The notes beneath the pieces are model-generated. The model saw nothing but the letters and a program-made list of their open reading frames with translations, was not told the DNA's origin and made no database searches. Shown in pieces: positions 25,551 to 34,697 of a stretch of 52,602 nucleotides of DNA. Position 1 is the first letter of the stretch. Each line of letters starts with the position of its first letter. Source of the DNA: Brasilonema angustatum HA4187-MV1 (lineage in GTDB: Bacteria; Cyanobacteriota; Cyanobacteriia; Cyanobacteriales; Nostocaceae); the NCBI GenBank assembly GCA_019359695.1, contig JAHHGV010000054.1, positions 1 to 52,602 of the forward strand. The letters run 5' to 3'. Position numbers and translations under genes: made by a program.

Positions 25551-26777
25551 ATGGCAACAGAAAAAGGAAGTCAGTTATACACGAAACCGACCTATCGGTG
25601 GCCAATTTTATTGGCAGCTCTTGTTGCTTCAGCAACCGGACTTGTATTATTTCATAACTTAGCAAGAAGATCCAACCTTCACACTCAGGCAGTAAAAGCG
25701 CCAAAGACAGCCCCAACGAGGATTGTCAGAGTTGCTGTGACTGCGTTGGGACGTTTGCAGCCTCAAGGTGAAGTTACTAGATTGTTTGCTCCTAGCTCAC
25801 TCTCTGGTGTCCGAGTTGAAAAAATGTTGGTCAAAGAAGGAGATGAGGTTCGCAGTGGACAAGTTTTGGCTTTATTAGAAAACTATGCTCGGAGTAAAGC
25901 AGCTCTACAACAAGCTTCAGACAAAGTTCAAATTGCTCAAGCTCAACTGGCGCAAGTCAAAGCTGGAGCTAAAACAGGAGAGGTAGACGCTCAAAAAGCG
26001 GCGATCGCTCGTTTGGAATCACAATTAAAAGGAGATACGGCGACTAAGCGAGCGACAATTGCTCGTTTGCAGGCTGAATTAGAAAATGCTCAAACCGAAA
26101 ACAATCGATATCAGCAACTCTACAACCAAGGTGCCATTTCTGCTTCCACAGCAGACAGCAAGCGTTTGCAACAACGGACAGTGCAACAGCAACTGACAGA
26201 AGCTCAAGCAGATCTTAATAGCACTGTCAACACAATCAACGACCAGTTCAGGGAGGCAAAAGCCAAACTGGGGAGTATCAAAGAAGTACGTGTTGTCGAT
26301 GTTAAATTGGCAGATGTTCAAGTCCAAAGCGCTATCACTGCCGTCCAACAAGCAAAAGCAGACTACGATTTAACATATCTCAAATCTCCCATAGATGGAA
26401 GAATTTTGAAAATTCACGCCAAAACAGGAGAAGTGAACAGTAATGAAGGGATTATTGAGATAGGCAAAACATCTCAAATGTATGTGGTGGCAGAAGTTTA
26501 TCAAACTGATATTAGCAAAGTCCGTATCGGTCAAAAAGCGACCATCACCAGCACTGCGTTCTCCAAAAAAATAAAAGGAACCGTAAGTGAAATTGGTTTG
26601 CAAGTTGACAGACAAAATATCCTCAGTGTCAATCCAGCAGCAGATACAGACCGCAGAATCATTCAGGTGAAAATCCGTATTGATGATCCAGCAGATAGTC
26701 AAAGAGTCGCAGGTTTAACCAATTTACAAGTGGATGTCGCCATTCACATTCAGTCAACAGTGAACAATCATCAGTGA
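25551..26777 (+). CDS. hgdB: HlyD/DevB-type membrane fusion protein (HgdB-like)
   Basis: 408 residues. A single N-terminal membrane segment at ~17-40 (WPILLAALVASATGLVLFHNLA) anchors it in the inner membrane. Then come a lipoyl/barrel half (RVEKMLVKEGDEVRSGQVLALLEN), a long coiled-coil hairpin (~115-270) and the second lipoyl/barrel half (YLKSPIDGRILKIHAKTGEVNSNEGIIEIG). This is the DevB layout, the periplasmic adaptor that links an ABC permease to TolC. Beside the hgl genes it corresponds to HgdB, reported to be needed for normal heterocyst glycolipid layers in Anabaena. The start is the ATG at 25551 next to GAGATGAAAG. hgdC follows after a repeat-filled 256-base gap. Confidence 0.9.
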   Translation: MATEKGSQLYTKPTYRWPILLAALVASATGLVLFHNLARRSNLHTQAVKAPKTAPTRIVRVAVTALGRLQPQGEVTRLFAPSSLSGVRVEKMLVKEGDEVRSGQVLALLENYARSKAALQQASDKVQIAQAQLAQVKAGAKTGEVDAQKAAIARLESQLKGDTATKRATIARLQAELENAQTENNRYQQLYNQGAISASTADSKRLQQRTVQQQLTEAQADLNSTVNTINDQFREAKAKLGSIKEVRVVDVKLADVQVQSAITAVQQAKADYDLTYLKSPIDGRILKIHAKTGEVNSNEGIIEIGKTSQMYVVAEVYQTDISKVRIGQKATITSTAFSKKIKGTVSEIGLQVDRQNILSVNPAADTDRRIIQVKIRIDDPADSQRVAGLTNLQVDVAIHIQSTVNNHQ

Positions 26778-27033
26778 ACAGTGATAAGCTGTTGGATTTT
26801 TAACTTGCATATTGATCGTCTTGAGTGTTGACCGTTAACTGTTGAGTGTCAACTTAGGACAGTCAACAAACCTAACTATTAATTATGCAATTTAAATGTG
26901 TTTTAGCTTAGCTGATAACTGGAACTGATTTTTGGTAACTGATAACCCTTCGGGTTCGCAGTCGCCTACGGAGGGAGACCCTCCTGCAGCGCTGGCTCAC
27001 TGATAACTGAGAAGTGTATTAAAGGCTGGAATA
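26778..27033. repeat. Repeat-filled gap between hgdB and hgdC
   Basis: The first half contains GTGAACAGTGATAAGCTG / GTTAACTGTTGAGTG-type inverted repeats. 26939-27008 is the GC-rich dispersed repeat whose inverted copy lies at 5123-5217. This insertion separates two genes that normally work as a unit and may force hgdC to use its own promoter or read-through. Confidence 0.7.
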
Positions 27034-28212
27034 ATGGCTGTTAAAATTCCTTTGGCATGGCTGCAACTCGTCCGAAACAAAGTTCGTTCTCTTGTGGCTG
27101 TTGCTGGTATTGGTTTTATTGTAATTTTGATGTTTATCCAACTTGGTTTCCAAGATGCTCTTTATACCAGCGCTACTCAAGTGCATCGACATCTCCAGGG
27201 TGATTTATTTTTAATCAGTTCTCAATACAAAGCATTAACAGCAAATCAAAGCTTTTTTCGGACTCGCTTGTATCAAGCTTTGGGGTTTAATGGTGTCGAG
27301 TCTGTCAGTTCTATGTATATAGGATTTGCCAAATTTAAAAATCCTGTCAACGGTCAAAAATACTCAATATATGTTATTGGGTTTGAGCCAGGAAAGCCTG
27401 TTATGAATCTGCCAGAAATTGAGGCAAACTTAGATAAAATTCAAATTCCTGATGTTGTGCTTTTTGATCGTAATTCTCGACCAGAATTTGGAAATATTCC
27501 TGAAAGATTTGAAAAAGAAAAGACAGAACAATTTATTGAGATTTTTCCTTTTAACTCATTATCTGGTTATAGAGTGAGAGTGGGTGGCTTGTTCAGCTTA
27601 GGTTCCTCCTTTGGGGTAGATGGAAATTTAATTGTCAGCGACTCTACCTTCTTGAGAATATTTCAAAATAGCCGTCCATCAGAAATGATAGATATAGGTG
27701 CAATAACCCTTAAGCCTGGTGTTAATCCACAAAATGTTCAACGAGAGTTACAAGCTAACTTACCTAATGATATCTTGGTTTTTACTCGTCAACAATTTAT
27801 TGACTTTGAAAAAGAATATTGGGCTAACAGAACACCAATTGGTTTTATCCTGAATCTCATGTTATCAATGGCTTCTGTCGTTGGGATCGTCATTGTTTAT
27901 CAAATTCTTTACAGTAATATTTCCAATCATTTAGTTGCTTATGCTACTTTAAAAGCCATAGGTTACGCGAACAATTATCTATTTCATGTTGTCTTTCAGC
28001 AGGCTATCATCTTGGCGGTTTTGGGTTACATACCTGGATTTTTCTTTTCTTTAGGTATATATAATTTTGCGATGCAAGCCACTAAATTACCAATAATGAT
28101 GTCTGTAAACAATGGAATCATCGTTTTCATGTCAACAATATTAATGTGTATGATTTCTGGAGCACTAGCTATTAACCAGCTTCGCTCTACAGATCCAGCA
28201 GATATTTTCTAG
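27034..28212 (+). CDS. hgdC: DevC-type ABC transporter permease (HgdC-like)
   Basis: 392 residues of the FtsX/MacB-like DevC permease family. An N-terminal membrane helix (LVAVAGIGFIVILMFIQLGF) is followed by a large periplasmic domain (~45-265) and three C-terminal helices: FILNLMLSMASVVGIVIVYQILY, AIILAVLGYIPGFFFSLGIY and IIVFMSTILMCMISGALAI. The MAVKIPLAWLQLVRNKVRSL opening is typical of DevC. It would form the inner-membrane part of a glycolipid exporter with HgdB. The matching ATPase (DevA) does not follow: the next gene is an epimerase. This agrees with published reports that HgdB/HgdC lack an adjacent ATPase, so one must come from another locus. Confidence 0.9.
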   Translation: MAVKIPLAWLQLVRNKVRSLVAVAGIGFIVILMFIQLGFQDALYTSATQVHRHLQGDLFLISSQYKALTANQSFFRTRLYQALGFNGVESVSSMYIGFAKFKNPVNGQKYSIYVIGFEPGKPVMNLPEIEANLDKIQIPDVVLFDRNSRPEFGNIPERFEKEKTEQFIEIFPFNSLSGYRVRVGGLFSLGSSFGVDGNLIVSDSTFLRIFQNSRPSEMIDIGAITLKPGVNPQNVQRELQANLPNDILVFTRQQFIDFEKEYWANRTPIGFILNLMLSMASVVGIVIVYQILYSNISNHLVAYATLKAIGYANNYLFHVVFQQAIILAVLGYIPGFFFSLGIYNFAMQATKLPIMMSVNNGIIVFMSTILMCMISGALAINQLRSTDPADIF

Positions 28213-28472
28213 CATTAGTCATTAGTTATTTTTCAATATACAGCGCTTTTGAGGTACGTGAGGTACACCAATTTCAGGGATAGTTTTTAAACTTTGAATT
28301 TGAATCGGTTGCTGTACCTCATAAACATCGAATCTGCTGTAAATGAACGCCACTTGCACTCCATGAGGGGAAACCCTCCAACAGAACGTAACGCGGTGGC
28401 TGCTAATGACGAAGAACAACTCCTTAAAAAGGACTCCAGTTTTTCATTACAATCCTCTATCCTTTATCCTCT
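28213..28472. repeat. Short repeats between hgdC and hgdA
   Basis: 260 bases without a gene. It begins with ATTAGTCATTAGT, a unit expanded at 36053-36146. At ~28360-28400 it carries CATGAGGGGAAACCCTCCAA and GTAACGCGGTGG pieces of the GC-rich repeat family. No ATPase gene or remnant is visible here. Confidence 0.6.
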
Positions 28473-29477
28473 ATGAACCTCAACAACAAAACTCTCCTCA
28501 TCACTGGAATTGGCGGATTTATTGGCTTGCGTGCTACAGAAGTAGCTATGGCGCAAGGGATAAAGGTTTGTGGATTACAAGATTCTTCAGATAAGAATAA
28601 AAAAGCACAAAACTTGGGTGCTAAGGTGATTTATGGCAGTGTCACTGATCCAACTGCTGCTGAAAAGGCATGTCTTGGAGTAGACATAGTTTTACACACA
28701 GATGAACTAGCTAAAGAAGGTGGTTCACTCGACCAATTTCGCCAGAGAAATGTTGAGGGAACAGTTAACATAGCTCAAGCGGCTAAAAATGCTGGTGTGA
28801 AAACTTTTGTTCATCTCTCAAGTGTTCTAGTCTACGGTTTTAACTATCCTGATCGCATCACAGAAGATGGACCATTACGTGGTGAAGATAATCCCTACTG
28901 TCAAACAAAAATAGAAGCTGAAAAAGCACTTTTAGAACTGAACGAGCCTGGCAATTTTGGCATCATGATTATTAGACCAGGAGATGTTTACGGACCTGGA
29001 AGTATTCCCTGGACAATTCGACCACTTATGATGATGAAGCAAAAATTATTTGCATATGCTAATGATGGGCGAGGAGTCATTAATCATGTCTACGTTGATA
29101 ACCTGATTGATGCCATCTTTCTTGCTATCGAAAAAGAAGCATATGGGGAAATCTTCAATGTCACTGATGGACAAGAAACAACTTGGAAAGAATATTTTAC
29201 ACACTTAGCAGAGGTAGCAGGTTTAGCCGCACCCTTTTCTTTACCAAAAGATGAACTGAAATTATTTCTCAAATTGCGCTATCAAGGACAAAAACTTTTC
29301 CGCAAAGAAGCCGATCTTCTACCAGAAGTTGTAGATTTTATGACTCGCCCTTACGCGTATTCAATTGCGAAAGCACAAAACAGGTTAAATTATCAACCAA
29401 CAATTGATTTAAAAGAGGGTATGCGGCTGACACAGGAATGGCTTAAAAAAACAGATCTTCAAAAATTTGTCCAATAA
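28473..29477 (+). CDS. hgdA: NAD-dependent sugar epimerase (HgdA-like)
   Basis: 334-residue extended SDR protein. It has the GxxGxxG loop (ITGIGGFIGLRATEVA), the active pair in NPYCQTKIEAEK (Tyr-xxx-Lys), the preceding Ser in LSSVLVYG, and IRPGDVYGPGS. The order hgdB-hgdC-hgdA supports identification with HgdA, reported in Anabaena as a UDP-galactose 4-epimerase needed for heterocyst glycolipid composition. Without the neighbourhood it could equally be annotated as a 3-beta-HSD-type oxidoreductase. ATG at 28473 has a weak ribosome site. A hairpin follows the stop. Confidence 0.85.
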   Translation: MNLNNKTLLITGIGGFIGLRATEVAMAQGIKVCGLQDSSDKNKKAQNLGAKVIYGSVTDPTAAEKACLGVDIVLHTDELAKEGGSLDQFRQRNVEGTVNIAQAAKNAGVKTFVHLSSVLVYGFNYPDRITEDGPLRGEDNPYCQTKIEAEKALLELNEPGNFGIMIIRPGDVYGPGSIPWTIRPLMMMKQKLFAYANDGRGVINHVYVDNLIDAIFLAIEKEAYGEIFNVTDGQETTWKEYFTHLAEVAGLAAPFSLPKDELKLFLKLRYQGQKLFRKEADLLPEVVDFMTRPYAYSIAKAQNRLNYQPTIDLKEGMRLTQEWLKKTDLQKFVQ

Positions 29478-29519
29478 AGTTGTCGCGCGATACTTTACTT
29501 TTTACTCCAGACTCCAAAC

Positions 29520-29549
29520 AACAAGAAGTTTCTCTATAAACTTCTTGTT
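29520..29549 (+). terminator. 12-bp hairpin after hgdA
   Basis: AACAAGAAGTTT (29520-29531) and AAACTTCTTGTT (29538-29549) are exact reverse complements around a 6-base loop, 43 bases after the hgdA stop. Confidence 0.6.
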
Positions 29550-29594
29550 AAGCAACAACTCTCATCTCTCACGGAATCTCTGCATCCTTTTTTT

Positions 29595-30584
29595 ATGACC
29601 AACAACCAGCCAAGATTGAGCATTGGACTGCCTGTATACAATGGCGAGAAATTTTTAAAAGAAGCCATAGATTCACTTTTGGCTCAAACATTTGAAGATT
29701 TTGAGCTAATTATCTCAGATAATGCATCAACAGATAAGACTGAGGAAATTTGTAGAGCATACGCTATTAAAGATAAACGCATTCGTTACTACCGTAACGA
29801 AAAGAATATCGGCGGTGCCTGTAACTTCAACCGTGTATTTGAATTGTCTTCAGGTGAGTACTTCAAATGGGCTGCCCATGATGATCTGCATGCTCCAGAT
29901 TTTTTGATGAAGTGCATTGAGGTACTTGACCAAGATCCTACCCTTATCTTGTGTCATTCCAAAACCTATTTCATTGACGAACACGGGAAATTTCTACAAA
30001 ACTACGATATCCAACTCCAAACTGATTCACCAATACCACACGAGCGTTTTCATCAGCTTCTGGCTAAGCACCTCTGCTATCAAACTTACGGCGTGATACG
30101 CGCAAGCGCCCTCAGAAAGACACCACCTATAGGTAGTCACGGTGCTGCAGACGCCATTTTTTTGTTAAGACTTGGTCTGCTTGGACGGTTTTATGAAATT
30201 CCTGAATACCTATTCTTTGCTAGAAGCCATTCACAACAATCATTGAGTCTGTTCTTTCCACATCACTTGTCGTTTACTAACAATAATCCACAATACTCAT
30301 TGAGTATGCTCCCTGATTTCTATGCGTATACAGTGTGGTTTGATTCTTCAAAAAAGGGGAAAATTCTGCTTCCACATTGGAGAATATTTTGGGAGTATTT
30401 GCTCTCGGTATGGTATGTTCCACTTAATTACTACGAGCGAATCTGTTGCTATATAAGTTTGCTGAAACAGCTAAAAGGGACAGAATATCTTTTGATAAAA
30501 GACCTGCTTATAGCTGCTCAAATGTTCTCGAAACGTTTGCAAATAAAATCAATACAAGAACAGGCAAGCTTTTTTGGTAATTAA
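29595..30584 (+). CDS. Family 2 glycosyltransferase
   Basis: 329 residues with a GT-A fold at the N-terminus: PRLSIGLPVYNGEKFLKEAIDSLLAQTFEDFELIISDNASTD. The metal-binding acidic motif is in KWAAHDDLHAP. The C-terminal third is hydrophobic-amphipathic with no clear transmembrane helix, so it probably acts at the cytoplasmic face of the membrane. Acceptor and sugar cannot be read from the sequence. Its place between hgdA and further glycosyltransferases suggests a role in glycolipid or envelope polysaccharide formation. The ATG at 29595 begins the conserved region; ribosome site is not obvious. Confidence 0.88.
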   Translation: MTNNQPRLSIGLPVYNGEKFLKEAIDSLLAQTFEDFELIISDNASTDKTEEICRAYAIKDKRIRYYRNEKNIGGACNFNRVFELSSGEYFKWAAHDDLHAPDFLMKCIEVLDQDPTLILCHSKTYFIDEHGKFLQNYDIQLQTDSPIPHERFHQLLAKHLCYQTYGVIRASALRKTPPIGSHGAADAIFLLRLGLLGRFYEIPEYLFFARSHSQQSLSLFFPHHLSFTNNNPQYSLSMLPDFYAYTVWFDSSKKGKILLPHWRIFWEYLLSVWYVPLNYYERICCYISLLKQLKGTEYLLIKDLLIAAQMFSKRLQIKSIQEQASFFGN

Positions 30585-30599
30585 CTCTATTCCATTCTA

Positions 30600-30640
30600 A
30601 TATCAAGTCTGTAACTGGCGATCGCCTACAGGCTTGATAT
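30600..30640 (+). terminator. Hairpin with HIP1 octamer in its loop
   Basis: ATATCAAGTCTGTA (30600-30613) pairs with TACAGGCTTGATAT (30627-30640) with one G-T wobble. The 13-base loop contains GGCGATCGCC, itself palindromic. It begins 16 bases after the glycosyltransferase stop. Confidence 0.6.
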
Positions 30641-30651
30641 TACAGACTCAA

Positions 30652-30738
30652 GACTTACGCCAAAATAACGTAGTTGCGTGATTGCGACGTCAGGAAGCAA
30701 TCTCACAGTCTTCTTCTTTCGTAACTCGTGCGTAAGTC
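30652..30738. mobile_element. Putative 87-base MITE-like element
   Basis: It begins GACTTACGC and ends with the exact reverse complement GCGTAAGTC, with no coding content between. Such short elements with ACTTACGC ends are frequent in filamentous cyanobacteria. Target duplication is not clear. Confidence 0.5.
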
Positions 30739-30845
30739 CCAAGACTAAAGCTATTTACTGTGCCACTCAAGTAGAAAAAGTGTTCTTGAGCTTTTTCTAC
30801 ATCTTAAAACAAAGGTAAAAGAACTTGTTGAGAACTGCATAGCTC

Positions 30846-31313
30846 ATGCTTAAAATATCTCAAATCAACACTTTTTTTCTCGCTATCGTAGCAAGCATCA
30901 GTTTAATTAGAACAGTGAATGCAGAATCCACTGCAACACTCACTGTTGTAGTAAATGGGCTACATCACAAAAATGGTCAAGTTTGCCTAAGAGTATACTC
31001 CGGTGAAAAAGGATTTCCTGATAGTAATACCAGTGAAGTACAAAGTGGTTGCACTCAGATAACAGGAAGTTCTGTGAAGAAGCAGTTCTCAGGCTTGAAG
31101 CCAGGAACTTATGCTGTCGCCGTTGTTGATGACCAAAATGGAGACCACAAACTAAACAAAGACTTTTTCGGTATTCCAAAAGAAGGTTTTGGTATTTCCC
31201 AAAATCCTACTATATCAATATCAACGGGGACACCAAAGTTTCGCGATGCGAGTTTTCTGCTGAAAAAAAATACAACTATCAATATAGTCATGAAATATTC
31301 GCTCGATCCATAA
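30846..31313 (+). CDS. Secreted DUF2141 protein
   Basis: 155 residues. A signal peptide spans ~1-26 (MLKISQINTFFLAIVASISLIRTVNA-ES). The mature domain is a beta-sandwich of the DUF2141 type: TLTVVVNGLHHKNGQVCLRVYS, then FSGLKPGTYAVAVVDDQNGDHKLNKDFFGIPKEGFG, the family hallmark. Members are exported and of unknown biochemical role; in many bacteria they sit beside carotenoid, lipid or glycosyltransferase genes. Two Cys (in QVCLRV and SGCTQI) could form a disulfide. It lies between two glycosyltransferase genes on the same strand. Confidence 0.9.
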   Translation: MLKISQINTFFLAIVASISLIRTVNAESTATLTVVVNGLHHKNGQVCLRVYSGEKGFPDSNTSEVQSGCTQITGSSVKKQFSGLKPGTYAVAVVDDQNGDHKLNKDFFGIPKEGFGISQNPTISISTGTPKFRDASFLLKKNTTINIVMKYSLDP

Positions 31314-31321
31314 AACGTCAA

Positions 31322-31395
31322 ATTCCACTGAACAGTTATCAGTGATTTGAAGCTAATGCTGTTAACTGTTTACTGATAACTGTTCACTGAATAAA
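31322..31395. repeat. Inverted repeat of the 'cagttatcagtga' family
   Basis: CACTGAACAGTTATCAGTGA at 31327-31346 faces TACTGATAACTGTTCACTGA at about 31371-31390. The same words occur near 5123 and 26760-27008. It could act as a weak terminator after the DUF2141 gene. Confidence 0.6.
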
Positions 31396-31409
31396 AAACT
31401 ATACCAATT

Positions 31410-32669
31410 ATGAAAGAGTTAGCGATTTTCCTGTCAAAGTCTTTACTGGGCTGGTTGGCTATTCAGGTATGTTTTACGGTTGTTTTTTTGTTGTACCTGC
31501 GCTTATCCCAGAAAAACTCATTACCAGACGAGCAGTTGCCCAAAACTGCGGTTATTCTCTGTTTACGCGGAGCTGATCCGTTTCTGACTCATTGCTTGCG
31601 ATCGCTACTCAACCAAAACTACCCACAATATGATTTAAAGCTGATCGTTGATAGTCAAGAAGATCCCGCTTGGAAAATTGCTACTGATACCATCCGTGAG
31701 CAAAAAGCGACCAACGTCCAAATCAGCCCCTTGAGGATAGCGCGCCAAAATTGTAGTCTCAAATGCAGTTCCCTAGTGCAAGCTGTCTCGGAGTTGGACA
31801 ATTCCTACAAAGTCGTTGCCCTAGTAGATGCTGATACAGTCGTCCATCCCAATTGGTTGCGTGAATTAGTCAGCCCTCTCGCCCATCCCAAAGTCGGGGC
31901 GACAACGGGTAATCGTTGGTACCTGCCGACAGGTAGATATTGGGGGTCTTTGGTGCGGTACGCAGGCAATGTATCTACAGTGGTGCAAATGTACTTGTTC
32001 CGAATTCCTTGGGGTGGGACTTTGGCTGTGAAAACAGAACTACTTCACCAAACAGAACTGCTAGATAAGTGGGGGCAAGCCTTCAACGAAGATACCATGA
32101 TCCGCAAGGTCTTGGAAAAACATGGGATGCAAGTCAAGTTTGTGCCTTCTCTAATAATGCTCAATCGGGAAGAGTGCGAATTACCTAGCTTAAGATACTC
32201 GCTAATGCGCCAACTACTGTCTGCTCGGCTTTATCACCCTTTATGGTTGGCTGTAGTTAGTGATGTTGTTTCCAGTATACTGATGCCTACTCTCGTCATA
32301 GTGTTGTTTCTGGTGGCGTTGTTGAGCGGAGAATGGAATATTGCAGGTTTGTCGTTTGGCTGCTTTAGCATTTATACGGTGGGATTACTCCTAATGATGT
32401 TGGCATTGGAGCAAGGGGTACAGCAAGTGATTCGCAAACATGGTGAGCCGATGACAAAATTGTCAGCTCTAACAATAGTGAAAATGCTAATAGCGATTCC
32501 CTTGACACAGTGGGTTTATGGGTTAGCAATGGTATCATCCCTAGGGATGCGAAAAGTCAACTGGCGTGGCGTGACTTATCGAATCAAAAGTCCTTGGAAC
32601 ATCCGCCTAGTTGAATATCGCCCTTATCAGGTTTCAAATCGAGCTGATAATAGTAAGGTGTCTATATGA
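31410..32669 (+). CDS. Membrane glycosyltransferase, family 2
   Basis: 419 residues. One N-terminal helix (LLGWLAIQVCFTVVFLLYLRL) precedes a GT-A catalytic domain (~45-270) with PKTAVILCLRGADPFLTHCLRSLLNQNYP, DAD metal motif in ALVDADTVVHPNWLREL and a general-base region AFNEDTMIRKVL. Three to four C-terminal helices follow (VSSILMPTLVIVLFLVALL, LSFGCFSIYTVGLLLMMLA, MLIAIPLTQWVYGLAMVSSLG). The arrangement resembles ceramide glucosyltransferase/HpnI-like enzymes that glycosylate lipids. A role on a lipid acceptor fits the island. It ends tail-to-tail, 29 bases from the epimerase on the other strand. Confidence 0.88.
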   Translation: MKELAIFLSKSLLGWLAIQVCFTVVFLLYLRLSQKNSLPDEQLPKTAVILCLRGADPFLTHCLRSLLNQNYPQYDLKLIVDSQEDPAWKIATDTIREQKATNVQISPLRIARQNCSLKCSSLVQAVSELDNSYKVVALVDADTVVHPNWLRELVSPLAHPKVGATTGNRWYLPTGRYWGSLVRYAGNVSTVVQMYLFRIPWGGTLAVKTELLHQTELLDKWGQAFNEDTMIRKVLEKHGMQVKFVPSLIMLNREECELPSLRYSLMRQLLSARLYHPLWLAVVSDVVSSILMPTLVIVLFLVALLSGEWNIAGLSFGCFSIYTVGLLLMMLALEQGVQQVIRKHGEPMTKLSALTIVKMLIAIPLTQWVYGLAMVSSLGMRKVNWRGVTYRIKSPWNIRLVEYRPYQVSNRADNSKVSI

Positions 32670-32698
32670 CATCAGCTCATATTTCTTACAACTTGTTT

Positions 32699-33661
32699 CT
32701 ATACCATCTCTAACAATCCCTCTTGTCGTGAAATCACTGGTGTATAACCCAGTTCCCGTCGTGCTTTGCTATCATCTACTGTGACTTGGGATCCGATCAT
32801 AGACAACGCTGTTCGGGTGATTGAAGGTGAACCTTTAAGCTTTAACAACTCCCAAGCCCTCTCTAAACTCCATGCTAATGTCCAGGCTAACCAACGTGGT
32901 ATGCTGAGTCTACCTGGTTCAACTCCTTGAGTACGTGCTAACTCTGTAATAAAGCTTCGGAATTCCACAGGCGAACCATCAGTAATGAAGTAAATTTCAC
33001 CCCCCTTTCCTCGTTCTGCGACACAAATCAGCCCTTCACACAAGTTTTTTACGTGACAGGTAGAAGTCAGATAGCGACCTCCAGAAATCCAGGCAAACTC
33101 TCCATTGCGGATAGCTTTAACAAAGCGTGGTAACAATGTGGTGTCTCCTTTTCCCCACACAAAACGCGGACGAACCACTACTGTTGTGAGTTCAGGTGAG
33201 TTTGCTTCAATGACCTTTGTTTCTGCGATCGCTTTAGTCAGTGGATAAGGACCTAATGGTTTTACAGGACGAAGTCGAGTTTCATCAGCATTAATGATTG
33301 CTTTTCCTCCTATCAATACAGCTTCGCTACTCACATAAACAAGGCGTGATACACCTGTTTCCCTTGCTGCAGCAATGACTTGTTGTGTTCCATCTATATT
33401 CACTTTCTGGAACTCTTCTAAAACTCCCCAGTCATCTACCTTTGCAGCTGCATGAAAGACAACTGTACATCCTTCCATCCCAGACTTCAGTACCTCGAAG
33501 TCATTAATATCTCCAAAGATTGGAACAGCACCACAGGACTTGAGTATGTCAATTTCAGTCTCCCATTTTACCAGCGCCTGTACTTCAACTCCCTGTTGTA
33601 CAAGAGTGGTTATTAGGTTGCGACCAACAAACCCCGATCCACCAGTCACAAACACACGCAT
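32699..33661 (-). CDS. NAD-dependent epimerase / 3-beta-HSD-like reductase
   Basis: 320 residues, extended SDR. The nucleotide-binding loop is at the extreme start (MRVFVTGGSGFVGRNLITTL), and the active residues are in YVSSEAVLIGG and GPYPLTKAIAETK. The remaining blocks (VVRPRFVWGKGDTTLLPRF, VKNLCEGL) match NAD-dependent epimerase/dehydratases and 3-beta-HSD-like lipid dehydrogenases. Substrate is unknown. It could be a second sugar epimerase or act on a keto lipid of the glycolipid pathway. It is the only minus-strand gene inside the otherwise plus-strand hgd/glycosyltransferase group. Confidence 0.87.
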   Translation of the reverse strand: MRVFVTGGSGFVGRNLITTLVQQGVEVQALVKWETEIDILKSCGAVPIFGDINDFEVLKSGMEGCTVVFHAAAKVDDWGVLEEFQKVNIDGTQQVIAAARETGVSRLVYVSSEAVLIGGKAIINADETRLRPVKPLGPYPLTKAIAETKVIEANSPELTTVVVRPRFVWGKGDTTLLPRFVKAIRNGEFAWISGGRYLTSTCHVKNLCEGLICVAERGKGGEIYFITDGSPVEFRSFITELARTQGVEPGRLSIPRWLAWTLAWSLERAWELLKLKGSPSITRTALSMIGSQVTVDDSKARRELGYTPVISRQEGLLEMV

Positions 33662-34697
33662 CCGTTTGTCTCCTTAGTTTTACTACGTTTACTGTTCAAG
33701 CCTTTTTCAAAAAAACCATACAACTTGAACACAAGGAAAAAAAGCGTACTTTATAAGATGTACAAAATACGCAGAACATGTCTAAATTTCCCAGATTTTT
33801 CACTTAGCTTTTGATGAGTTTGTAATGGTATTTAAAGTGCTAGTTCACTTTTCAACATTGGGTAGGTAAGTGAAGCACCATAGTAGCTTCCTTTATCTTC
33901 TTTTAGAAGCTCTTCGGTGCTTAGAAATTTCTTCACCAGCCTACATTAACGCCCGTTGCAGTGAGTATGTGGAGTCGTCACTTTTTGCTTTATCTATCCT
34001 CTTAACACTTCGAGTACGAAATTTTACCAAACATTCCAAAACATATATACTTGCTAAAAATAAGGAGCAATAAACAACCGTATTCTAATTGATATGAGCC
34101 AGATTCACTCTAACATACAATTTCTTAATTTTTAGGAGATTTTATATATGATTTTAGTATGATTATCACTGAAAAAATACTACATCGACAACAAGCAATT
34201 TCTTTTTTTCTGTAACAGATGAACATTACCTAACTTTTGAGACAAACTCTAATTTGATAATTTTGTTGCAGATTCATCAGTTATCATTTGCAATAAAATA
34301 TAAAATAGCAATCAATCAGCAAAAATTGAATTGACTCACAAGCAGTAAAATAGATAACCAAGGAAAATTGGTATTCCTGAAAAGGACTGGAAAGAAGATA
34401 TCCAGAGTCACTGATGAGACTTTAACTTTCAAACAATATAAATAGCAGCCATCATGAACTGCAAACCACCGGATACATGAAAATTTATCTTCTTTTTTCT
34501 GTGTTCTGAGTTGGTGAGTTCTGAATTGATGAGTTCTATTTTCAAGTCAGGGTTAGTAAGAATAGAAAAATTTTTCTGCTTACTAAGAATCTCTCGCAAT
34601 GCGTAAATCCTAAAGTGGTCTGGGCTATTGCTGAGAAGTGTACTTCTGTTGGACACCAGTTTTTAGCTTTCAAAAAAGACAAAAATACATAGAGATT
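33662..34697. other. 1-kb AT-rich spacer before the GT4 gene
   Basis: No supported gene. The two short reading frames at 33870-34073 and 34429-34656 have poor coding character. The region separates a minus-strand and a plus-strand gene, so it should contain two divergent promoters; no specific element can be named. Confidence 0.5.

Noticed and set aside
28213-28472. Search for a DevA-type ATPase remnant after hgdC
   Set aside because: No Walker A, signature LSGGQ or other ATPase-like peptide in any frame of the gap.
33870-34073. 67-residue plus-strand frame in the spacer before the GT4 gene
   Set aside because: Cys/Ser/Leu-rich with no domain pattern, and isolated in an AT-rich spacer.
34638-34697. 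Upstream extension of the GT4 gene (MYFCWTPVFSFQKRQKYIEI)
   Set aside because: The conserved family start and a ribosome site fit the internal ATG at 34698.
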